Assembly: GCA_024688885.1 (NCBI GenBank)
Contig: JAILDV010000001.1
Span: 1-35,932 of the forward strand
Length of the DNA: 35,932 nucleotides
Source of the DNA: Bacteroidaceae bacterium
Lineage (GTDB): Bacteria; Bacteroidota; Bacteroidia; Bacteroidales; Bacteroidaceae
Reading direction: 5' to 3'
The notes beneath the pieces are model-generated. The model did not search any database. It saw only the letters and a program-made list of their open reading frames with translations, and was not told where the DNA came from. Below are positions 1 through 6,851 of the stretch, piece by piece (within the stretch, counting starts at the first letter, position 1; each line of letters opens with the position of its first letter). The position numbers and the translations under genes are program-made.

Positions 1-139
1 CAGGTTGGACACGCGTGACTCACCCATTCGCCGGTCGCCATCAGTCAAAGCAAGCTTCGACCATGCTGCCCCTCGACTTGCATGTGTTAGGCCTGTAGCT
101 AGCGTTCATCCTGAGCCAGGATCAAACTCTTCACTGTAA
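1..139 (-). rRNA. rrs: 16S ribosomal RNA, 5' end (partial)
   Basis: Read on the minus strand, positions 130 to 111 give the universal 16S 5' primer site (AGAGTTTGATCCTGGCTCAG). The first variable region follows, with GGGGCAGCATGG, a Bacteroidales/Prevotellaceae-style sequence. The gene runs off the left edge of the window, so only about 135 nt are present and the rest of the rRNA operon lies outside. The mature 5' end is placed near 139 by analogy and is uncertain by a few bases. Confidence 0.97.
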
Positions 140-331
140 TAATTGTATTCTAGTAATCTGTCTGACCGGCCAGGCTCATCCTGCTCTATTCTCGTCAAAG
201 TTTTATGTTTGTCGGAATCGACTTATGCTTGTGCATACATACTCTAAATAATATGCATGCGCTGCTTGTCTTGTTTCTGTTCGCAGTCTGTCAAAGATCT
301 AATTTTTGTGCCCCCTTTCGGAAAGCGAGTG
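140..331 (-). other. rRNA operon leader region
   Basis: This is the transcribed leader between the rRNA promoter and 16S. It contains no open frame. On the minus strand it begins shortly after the -7 box and carries GATCTTTGACAG, a motif commonly found ahead of 16S in Bacteroidetes. It also holds a partly self-complementary stretch near 228-262 that could form part of the precursor processing stem. The processing role is inferred. Confidence 0.6.
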
Positions 332-362
332 CAAAGGTACGACCTTTTTCGATAATGGCAAA
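332..362 (-). promoter_or_regulatory. rRNA operon promoter (-33/-7)
   Basis: On the minus strand TTTG (359-362) is followed after 19 bp by TACCTTTG (332-339), matching the Bacteroidetes consensus TTTG-N19-TAnnTTTG. The stretch upstream of the -33 box (about 363-405) has A and T tracts that could act as an UP-like element. The 388-bp gap from 138 to 525 holds only this promoter, the leader and the araC-type promoter. Confidence 0.85.
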
Positions 363-509
363 ATGTTTTGGGAAGTTTTTTTGAGAAAAATACAAAATTA
401 TTCATGGGAGAGCATCGCAGAAAGCCCTACACATTATTATATAATATAAAGCACCTCAGTTCATTCACTTTTTTTCAGCTGTTCCCTTCTTCATTCGAGA
501 GAAAATCCT

Positions 510-517
510 TAACTTTG
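510..517 (+). promoter_or_regulatory. -7 box of the AraC-type gene
   Basis: TAACTTTG ends at 517, only 8 nt before the ATG at 526. Transcription would therefore start just before or at the start codon, giving an almost leaderless mRNA. No good -33 box is visible at the right distance. Confidence 0.6.
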
Positions 518-525
518 TAGCCGAA

Positions 526-867
526 ATGAACAAGCAAAACATCTATAAAGAAAGTATTGACGCCATCCTCATTAAAGGGAAAAGTTATCTCAACCCCGAT
601 TTTTCCGCTCAGCAATTGGCTGACCATCTTGGAATTTCGGCTTTTGCCCTCTCGCGCCTCCTCAAAGCAACCTACGGCATGTCATATACTGACATCGTGC
701 ATTCCCATCGCATTCAGGACGCCATGCGTCATCTACAAGACAAAAGGTTTGCTCCCTACTCCGTAGATGACATCGGCATGATGGTCGGTTTCAAAAACCG
801 CCAATCTTTCTTTTCCGCTTTCAAGAAAGCCACTGGGACCACCCCTGAAAGATACCGTCTCATGTAG
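526..867 (+). CDS. Stand-alone AraC-type HTH transcription factor
   Basis: This 113-aa protein is almost entirely one AraC/XylS DNA-binding domain with two helix-turn-helix units. The first is around residues 25-50 (SAQQLADHLGIS, FALSRLLK). The second is around 75-108 (VDDIGMMVGFKNRQSFFSAF) and ends in the family hallmark TTPERYR. The ligand-binding or sensor domain of full-length members (about 280 aa) is absent, so any signal must act through another protein or through expression level. The gene points away from the rRNA promoter, with about 150 bp between their control regions. The ATG at 526 lies very close to its -7 box. The target genes are not known; the adjacent peptidase gene or autoregulation are possible. 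Confidence 0.85.
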   Translation: MNKQNIYKESIDAILIKGKSYLNPDFSAQQLADHLGISAFALSRLLKATYGMSYTDIVHSHRIQDAMRHLQDKRFAPYSVDDIGMMVGFKNRQSFFSAFKKATGTTPERYRLM

Positions 868-877
868 CCAAGCATGC

Positions 878-885
878 TATATTTG
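878..885 (+). promoter_or_regulatory. Candidate -7 box for the DPP III gene
   Basis: TATATTTG fits TAnnTTTG and lies 25 bp before the ATG at 911, inside the short gap after the araC-type gene. No clear -33 element is seen, so this may be weak or the gene may be read through from upstream. Confidence 0.4.
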
Positions 886-910
886 ATGCCATTTATCAAT
901 CATAAATATA

Positions 911-2941
911 ATGAAGACAATCGTAAAAACAATGATGATTTCTGCACTAATAGCTGGAACGGCAGGAACAATGAATGCCGGACAGCCTGACACCCCATCG
1001 TCCATGGATGGTAAGAAAGAGAAGAAGTTCGAGTACAGCAATGAGCGGTTTGCCGACTTGCAGATGCTCCGCTACAAAGTGGAGGGATTTGAGAACCTCT
1101 CCCTAAAGCAGAAGACGTTCATTTACTACTTGCAAGAGGCAGCTCTCTACGGACGTGACATCCTTTTCGACCAAAATGGCAAGTACAACTTACGCATCCG
1201 CAAAATGTTGGAGGACGTATATGTGAATTACCAAGGTGACAAAGAGAGCAAAAACTTCAAAGCTTTAGAAGAGTACCTCAAGCGGATGTGGTTTTCTAAT
1301 GGTATCCACCATCATTATGGCAGTGAGAAATTTGCACCGGGATTCACACGTAAATGGTTGCAAGATGCCGTTAATTGTTCCGATGAAATCGCAGATGTCA
1401 TCTTCAACCCTAACATATTGCAGAAGCGTGTAAACCTGGCTGAAGGACAGGATTTAATCAAAACCAGTGCCAGCAACTATTATGAGAATGTAACCCAAGC
1501 AGAAGCTGAAACTTTTTATGCAAAACAGAAAGCGGAAGGTGATTCACTGCACCCTGTGATGTATGGTATGAACTCACGCCTTGTCAAAACTAAAAATGGC
1601 GATTTCATCGAAAAAAAGTGGACCATCAACGGACTGTATGGCGATGCCATCAAGAAGATAGTGGAGAATCTGAAATTGGCACGTCCCTATGCTGAGGATG
1701 CACAGCAGCAGAAGGTAATAGACCTGCTTGTCTCTTATTATGAAACAGGAGACTTGACGACGTTCGACCAATATTCAATTGCATGGGTGGAAAACACGGA
1801 GCCGTTGGTGGACTTTGTCAATGGTTTCATCGAGTGTTACGGCGATCCGTTAGGTCTGAAGTGCTCATGGGAAAGCATTGTGAATTTTAAGGATATAGAA
1901 GCCACTAAGCGCACGGAAACACTGAGTGCCAATGCGCAATGGTTTGAAGATAACAGTCCAGTTGCTCCTGAATTCAAGAAGGAAAAGGTGAAGGGAATTA
2001 CTGCGAAAGTCATCAAGGCAGCCATTCTCGCCGGTGACCTCTACCCACCTACAGCCATTGGTATCAACTTGCCCAACAGCGATTGGGTTCGTGCAGAACA
2101 TGGTTCAAAGTCTGTGACTATCGGCAACTTGACAGATGCGTACAACCAAGCCGCCAAAGGGAATGGCATGCTGCAAGAGTTTGCCTATGGAAAGGAAGAG
2201 GTTGATTTAATTGAGAAATATGGCGATTTAACCGATGATTTGCATACAGATTTGCACGAATGCTTAGGACATGGAAGTGGAAAATTGTTAGAAGGTGTAG
2301 ATGGCGACAGCCTCAAAGCATACGGTAGCACGATTGAAGAAGCGCGTGCAGACCTTTTTGCCCTCTATTATTTAGCTGACCCCAAATTGGTGGAGCTGGG
2401 ATTGGTGCCCAATGCCGAGGCTTACAAGGCAAGTTACATCGCCCAGATGCAGAATGGTTTATTGACGCAATTAGTACGCATCAATTTAGGCAACAATATC
2501 GAAGAGGCACACATGCGCAACCGCGCTTTGATTGCCCGTTGGGCATACGAGCATGGAAAGGCCGACAAGGTGATGGAACTTGTTAAACGAGAAGGGAAAA
2601 CTTACGTTAAAATTAATGACTACCAGAAACTGCGCAATCTCTTTGGCGAATTATTGGCAGAGATTCAGCGTGTCAAGTCAACGGGCGATTTCAAGAGCGC
2701 TCAAGCACTCGTAGAGACTTATGGCGTGAAGATTGACCCAGAACTCCACAAGGAAATCCTTGAGCGTTACGCAAAACTCAATATTGCACCCTATAAAGGT
2801 TTCATCAATCCCGTCTATACCGCAGTACGTGATGCACAAGGTAACATTACAGATGTGAAGATCTCTTACACAGAAGGCTACGCGGAACAGATGTTACGCT
2901 ACAGCAAGGATTACGCAACTTTGCCACTCGTCAATGAATAA
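911..2941 (+). CDS. Dipeptidyl peptidase III (family M49 zinc metallopeptidase)
   Basis: DPP III removes dipeptides from the N-terminus of short peptides. The zinc motif HECLGH begins at H449 (H449, E450, H454) and the second M49 motif EEARAD is at 476-481, where E477 should be the third zinc ligand. The Cys within HECLGH, instead of the HELLGH of animal enzymes, is the form known from the Bacteroides thetaiotaomicron enzyme. At 676 aa the length also matches that enzyme. The first 25 residues look like a signal peptide (hydrophobic stretch then MNAG), so it is probably periplasmic. Its last codons overlap the next gene by 8 nt, suggesting co-translation. Peptide scavenging by an asaccharolytic or proteolytic bacterium is a reasonable role. 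Confidence 0.93.
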   Translation: MKTIVKTMMISALIAGTAGTMNAGQPDTPSSMDGKKEKKFEYSNERFADLQMLRYKVEGFENLSLKQKTFIYYLQEAALYGRDILFDQNGKYNLRIRKMLEDVYVNYQGDKESKNFKALEEYLKRMWFSNGIHHHYGSEKFAPGFTRKWLQDAVNCSDEIADVIFNPNILQKRVNLAEGQDLIKTSASNYYENVTQAEAETFYAKQKAEGDSLHPVMYGMNSRLVKTKNGDFIEKKWTINGLYGDAIKKIVENLKLARPYAEDAQQQKVIDLLVSYYETGDLTTFDQYSIAWVENTEPLVDFVNGFIECYGDPLGLKCSWESIVNFKDIEATKRTETLSANAQWFEDNSPVAPEFKKEKVKGITAKVIKAAILAGDLYPPTAIGINLPNSDWVRAEHGSKSVTIGNLTDAYNQAAKGNGMLQEFAYGKEEVDLIEKYGDLTDDLHTDLHECLGHGSGKLLEGVDGDSLKAYGSTIEEARADLFALYYLADPKLVELGLVPNAEAYKASYIAQMQNGLLTQLVRINLGNNIEEAHMRNRALIARWAYEHGKADKVMELVKREGKTYVKINDYQKLRNLFGELLAEIQRVKSTGDFKSAQALVETYGVKIDPELHKEILERYAKLNIAPYKGFINPVYTAVRDAQGNITDVKISYTEGYAEQMLRYSKDYATLPLVNE

Positions 2942-3527
2942 TCTCATCAACGATATCAAGAAGGACCTGAGAGCCAACATGAATGGGGTGGCTTCAGCGC
3001 ATGCAAGACAGACAGAAGACTATCGCATCAATTGGGGGGTAGAGCTACCAAGATTGGAGATACTATCCGATGAAATCGGACATTCATGCGATGAAAAGGA
3101 ACTTTCAAGACGCGCTTTAGCACAGGCTCTCTGGAATGAAAGCACACGAGAATGTAAGATTCTTGCATGCATGCTGATGCCGGCACAAGAGATGGACGAA
3201 GAGGTATGCGACATCTGGGTGGAAAACATCCGGACGGAAGAGATTGCCATGATGTTTTGTCTCTACCTTGTACAAAGGTTGCCGTATGCCAGCACAAAGG
3301 CTTTTGAATGGATAGCCTGCGAAGAACGGATAATACAGATTTGTGGTTATCTGACCTTGTGCCATTTGATGAGAAAATACAAGTTCAGCGAAGAAGCCGA
3401 GGCAGAATTTTTGGATCAGGCAGGGGCATCGTTAGACTGTCGATATGCCATAAAGGCACTACAGATATATGCATCTTTGAATGAAGATAATGCACGGAAA
3501 GTCAAAAAAGTTGCAGATTATTTGTGA
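2934..3527 (+). CDS. AlkD-like DNA alkylation repair / HEAT-repeat protein
   Basis: The 197-aa protein is alpha-helical with repeated helix pairs (for example SRRALAQALWNESTRECKIL, then YLTLCHLMRKYKFSEEAEAEF) resembling the HEAT-like repeats of AlkC/AlkD. Those are glycosylases that remove 3- and 7-alkyl purines. The W and E residues in ALWNESTRECKILA fit the AlkD pattern. It is somewhat shorter than typical AlkD (about 220-240 aa), so catalytic competence is uncertain. The ATG overlaps the stop of the DPP III gene in another frame, which argues for translational coupling. No functional link between the two genes is obvious. Confidence 0.65.
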   Translation: MNNLINDIKKDLRANMNGVASAHARQTEDYRINWGVELPRLEILSDEIGHSCDEKELSRRALAQALWNESTRECKILACMLMPAQEMDEEVCDIWVENIRTEEIAMMFCLYLVQRLPYASTKAFEWIACEERIIQICGYLTLCHLMRKYKFSEEAEAEFLDQAGASLDCRYAIKALQIYASLNEDNARKVKKVADYL

Positions 3528-3552
3528 CAGCCAAAGAAAAACAGTAAATTTG
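3521..3552 (+). promoter_or_regulatory. Promoter of the Fur-family gene
   Basis: TTTG (3521-3524), 20 bp, then TAAATTTG (3545-3552). The -33 box overlaps the stop codon region of the preceding gene. The in-frame GTG at 3552 is the last base of the -7 box, so it lies upstream of the transcript start. This makes the ATG at 3576 the real start codon. Confidence 0.75.
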
Positions 3553-3575
3553 TGCCCGTATTGTACAAAGGTTGT

Positions 3576-4154
3576 ATGAAAAAGGGAGAAGGGACGCAAT
3601 CAAAAGAAAGCCCGGATGACATTCTTAGTCGCTACATAACGGAACAAGGAGGCATGCGCAATACAGAGGAGCGACATGCCATCTTGAAGGTTGTCATGCA
3701 AATGAAAGGTCATCACAGTGCTGATCAGATTCTAGAGATGATGCCAGACAATTTTCCTGTCAGCCGTTCCACCATGTACAGTACATTGGCTCTGCTCGTC
3801 AAGTGCGGGCTTTTGTACAATCATCAGACAGAAGGTGCCACCCTGTATGAATGTGCATATAAAGTACCTGCACATCACCACTACATCTGCACTGGATGCA
3901 ACAAGATTTGGGACTTGAAGGACTCTTCCATCGAGCAAGCCGCATCGAAAGTGAAGACACCACGATTCAAAAAACTGAGATGCAGCACCTACATCTTTGG
4001 TATCTGCAACATCTGTCAAGCCAAGTTGGCACGACTGAAAAAGAAGATGGAGAAAGAGGCGAAGGCGCAGAAACAGTCCAGCATGACACGCGAAGAGAAG
4101 CGATTTGCCAGAATTGACGAGGAACTGAGCAAGGCTGCAGAATGGTTTAAGTAA
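3576..4154 (+). CDS. Fur-family metal-dependent transcriptional repressor
   Basis: A 192-aa Fur superfamily protein. The N-terminal winged helix is around residues 20-85 (MRNTEERHAILKVV, HHSADQILEMM, VSRSTMYSTLALLVKCGLL). The dimerisation/metal domain begins with HHHYICTGC, and two CxxC pairs (CTGC and CNIC) make a structural zinc site. A Lys/Glu-rich tail after about residue 150 extends it beyond the usual 140-160 aa. Whether it senses iron, zinc or peroxide cannot be told from the sequence. It has its own promoter, and purA follows after 27 nt. The start at 3576 was chosen because the upstream GTG overlaps the promoter. Confidence 0.88.
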   Translation: MKKGEGTQSKESPDDILSRYITEQGGMRNTEERHAILKVVMQMKGHHSADQILEMMPDNFPVSRSTMYSTLALLVKCGLLYNHQTEGATLYECAYKVPAHHHYICTGCNKIWDLKDSSIEQAASKVKTPRFKKLRCSTYIFGICNICQAKLARLKKKMEKEAKAQKQSSMTREEKRFARIDEELSKAAEWFK

Positions 4155-4181
4155 ATACAAATTAAAAACATTATAATCAAC

Positions 4182-5453
4182 ATGAGTAAAGTAGATGTAT
4201 TGTTAGGTCTTCAATGGGGAGACGAAGGTAAAGGTAAGGTTGTGGATGTGTTGACTCCACGCTATGACGTTGTAGCCCGTTTCCAAGGTGGCCCTAACGC
4301 TGGACACACGCTCGAGTTCGAAGGACAGAAGTACGTGCTTCGTTCCATTCCATCGGGCATTTTCCAAGGTGACAAGGTAAACATTATCGGTAACGGCGTG
4401 GTATTGGCACCCGATCTCTTCATGGATGAGGCAAAAGACCTTGAGAAGAGTGGCCACAATCTGAAGAACCGTCTCCATATCTCAAAGAAGGCACACCTCA
4501 TCATGCCTACTCACCGCCTGCTTGACGCTGCATACGAAGCTGCGAAAGGCAAGAACAAGGTGGGAACAACAGGTAAGGGCATTGGTCCCACTTACACAGA
4601 CAAGACCAGCCGTAATGGTTTGCGTGTCGGTGACATCCTCGACAACTTCGAGGAGAAATATGCCGCTCACAAGGCACGTCATGAGGGTATCCTCAAGAGC
4701 CTCAACTACACCGACTACGATATCACCGAGGTGGAAAAGAAGTGGATGGAAGGCATTGAGTACATCAAGCAGTTCCAATTGGTGGATTCTGAACATGAAG
4801 TCAACAAACTTCTGAAGCAAGGAAAGTCTGTGCTTTGCGAAGGTGCTCAAGGCACAATGCTCGACATTGATTTTGGTTCATATCCTTTTGTCACCTCTTC
4901 CAACACGATTTGTGCAGGCGCATGCATTGGTTTGGGTATCGGACCTAACAAGATTGGCGACGTGTTTGGCATCATCAAGGCATACTGCACTCGTGTTGGC
5001 GCAGGACCATTCCCAACAGAGTTATTCGATGAAACTGGTCAGAAGATGCGAGACATAGGTCACGAATATGGTGCCGTGACTGGACGTGAACGCCGTTGCG
5101 GATGGATTGACCTCGTAGCACTCCGCTATGCTATCATGGTCAGTGGTGTGACGAAACTCATTATGATGAAGAGCGATGTGCTTGATGGGTTCGACACCAT
5201 TAAGGCATGTACCGCTTACAAATTGAAGGGCGGCAGCATCACACGCGACTTCCCCTTCGACATCAGCGATGGTCTCATCGAACCAGTATATACAGAACTC
5301 CCAGGTTGGAAGACAGACCTCACCAAGATGACCAGCGAGGCTGAATTCCCGAAAGCCTTTTCTGACTACATCGCTTTCTTGGAGAAGGAACTGGAAACTC
5401 CTATCACAATCGTCAGCGTCGGTCCTGACCGCGAACAAACGATTGAACGATAA
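4182..5453 (+). CDS. purA: Adenylosuccinate synthetase
   Basis: PurA joins IMP and aspartate using GTP to make adenylosuccinate, the first committed step to AMP, in the cytoplasm. The 423-aa length is normal. Seen motifs are the GTP/IMP loop GDEGKGK (residues 13-19), GGPNAGHT, VGTTGKGIGP with YTDK, and the C-terminal GRERRCGWIDL. The gene lies 27 nt after the Fur-family gene and is probably transcribed with it. No PurR box or riboswitch is visible in the short gap. Confidence 0.98.
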   Translation: MSKVDVLLGLQWGDEGKGKVVDVLTPRYDVVARFQGGPNAGHTLEFEGQKYVLRSIPSGIFQGDKVNIIGNGVVLAPDLFMDEAKDLEKSGHNLKNRLHISKKAHLIMPTHRLLDAAYEAAKGKNKVGTTGKGIGPTYTDKTSRNGLRVGDILDNFEEKYAAHKARHEGILKSLNYTDYDITEVEKKWMEGIEYIKQFQLVDSEHEVNKLLKQGKSVLCEGAQGTMLDIDFGSYPFVTSSNTICAGACIGLGIGPNKIGDVFGIIKAYCTRVGAGPFPTELFDETGQKMRDIGHEYGAVTGRERRCGWIDLVALRYAIMVSGVTKLIMMKSDVLDGFDTIKACTAYKLKGGSITRDFPFDISDGLIEPVYTELPGWKTDLTKMTSEAEFPKAFSDYIAFLEKELETPITIVSVGPDREQTIER

Positions 5454-5490
5454 ATGACCCGATAGTCGTCAATTGTCGCTGACAATATTT

Positions 5491-6672
5491 ATGAAAAGAC
5501 TCGCATTTTTACTAACCCTCCTTACGCTCATGCTGACCCCCTGCTGCAATAGGGTGAGTCAGTATGAGCGTATTCTTGCTGACATTGATAGCCTCACAGG
5601 AACAGATGCCGACAGTGCCAGACACATGCTGCTGCGCATGGATGGGGACATGAAAGATGCGAACGAAGACACCCGAGCATACTACAACCTGCTCCGTGTG
5701 AAGGCCGACGAATGGACAAAGAACGAACACGCATCCGACTCACTTATCAATACGGTGGTAGAACACTTTGAGAAGCACGACCCTAACGGGCATCTTCCTG
5801 AAGCGTACTATTATGCTGGATGTGTCAACTCTTTCCTGCAAAACGGAGAAAAGGCGCTGCTTTACTTCCAGAAATCCTTGATGTGCGACAGTACTCATAT
5901 CACTACCCCATTGAAAAGCCGTTGCTATGTGCAAGTCGGCAACATATACATGCGCAACGGATTGCTCCATGAAGCATTCGAAATGCAGCAACTTGCATAC
6001 TTTTATTTCAAAGAAAGTGGAGACACCTTAGGTATGCAACTCAGCAGCGAATACATACAAACCATCAAGGAGATGCAGCAAGACAGCACCGCTCAACCCA
6101 AGGCTGATGTTATCATGCGCATACAAAAGCTGCACGCACAAGCCAAAAACCAAGTGCTTAATGACATGAATGCCCAACTGGAAGCCGAGAACTCGAAAGA
6201 GCGGCAGTTTATTTGGATTGTAAGCATCTCGGCTCTCATTATTGTTGTGGGCGTCACCCTTTTGATGCTCCATTTGCGCAAACAGAGAGAAATCAGGAAA
6301 GAGGAGGCTGCAGAAATATTCTTGTCCTCACGAAGCAAGCGTCAGTTCTATGACAAGGAAATCAATCAGCTGCTGACAACACATATATATAATAATAAAG
6401 TGCTGAAAGATGCCGATTGGAAAAAGATAGAGACAGGACTCTTGAAGGCATACCCCACATTCAAGGAAAAGCTCTTCACTCTCTACCCCCTTTCTGATAC
6501 CGAATACCGCATTTGTATGCTCATCAAGATGGAAGTTTCACCTTCCAATATCTCTAAATTGATAGCATGCAGCAATAGTGCCGTGACACAAAACCGTCTT
6601 CGAATGCAACAAAAAGTGTTTGACGGAGAAGGAGCTGCAAAAGACTGGGATAATTTTATTCTTTCTCTGTAA
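5491..6672 (+). CDS. Membrane TPR protein with cytoplasmic helix-turn-helix (putative one-component regulator)
   Basis: Residues 1-18 form a signal or lipoprotein-like leader ending in a CC pair. The box around the cysteine (LTPCC) is not a perfect lipobox. A TPR-like helical region follows (for example YYYAGCVNSFLQNGEKALLYF), then a membrane span at about residues 240-262. A cytoplasmic tail ends in a LuxR-like HTH (LSDTEYRICMLIKMEVSPSN, then SKLIACSNSAVTQNRLRM). This layout is common in Bacteroidales and is thought to pass an envelope signal straight to DNA. The chosen ATG at 5491 starts a good leader; an in-frame TTG at 5473 would only add hydrophobic residues. Its 3' end borders a cluster of repeated TTGTAAAAT sites before the secreted-protein operon, making that operon a candidate target. 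Confidence 0.78.
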   Translation: MKRLAFLLTLLTLMLTPCCNRVSQYERILADIDSLTGTDADSARHMLLRMDGDMKDANEDTRAYYNLLRVKADEWTKNEHASDSLINTVVEHFEKHDPNGHLPEAYYYAGCVNSFLQNGEKALLYFQKSLMCDSTHITTPLKSRCYVQVGNIYMRNGLLHEAFEMQQLAYFYFKESGDTLGMQLSSEYIQTIKEMQQDSTAQPKADVIMRIQKLHAQAKNQVLNDMNAQLEAENSKERQFIWIVSISALIIVVGVTLLMLHLRKQREIRKEEAAEIFLSSRSKRQFYDKEINQLLTTHIYNNKVLKDADWKKIETGLLKAYPTFKEKLFTLYPLSDTEYRICMLIKMEVSPSNISKLIACSNSAVTQNRLRMQQKVFDGEGAAKDWDNFILSL

Positions 6673-6688
6673 GTCATGTCATATCAGT

Positions 6689-6776
6689 ATTTTACAAGAT
6701 CTTTGTAAAATTTTTGTAAAATCGTTTTCCACCCCTCTTTCCACCCCCTGACGAAAATGTAAAATTTTTGTAAAAT
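6689..6776. repeat. Cluster of TTGTAAAAT repeats (candidate operator / terminator)
   Basis: TTGTAAAAT occurs exactly at 6703-6711, 6714-6722 and 6768-6776, and inverted at 6689-6697; a near copy (ATGTAAAAT) is at 6757-6765. An 18-nt block is repeated exactly at 6705 and 6759, 54 bp apart. The last copy ends 7 bp before the -33 box of the DUF4419 gene. The 6689-6711 palindrome followed by T residues could also be a weak terminator for the upstream gene. Confidence 0.6.
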
Positions 6777-6783
6777 GATTTTC

Positions 6784-6815
6784 TTGGTGTTTTTATGCAA
6801 GTTTTCCTATCTTTG
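6784..6815 (+). promoter_or_regulatory. Promoter of the secreted-protein operon
   Basis: TTG (6784-6786), 21 bp, TATCTTTG (6808-6815). An upstream in-frame ATG at 6795 falls inside the promoter, so the start at 6852 is preferred. That leaves a leader of about 30 nt. Confidence 0.72.
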
Positions 6816-6851
6816 CAGCAACAAAATCATTTACATCAAAAAGTTTACATT

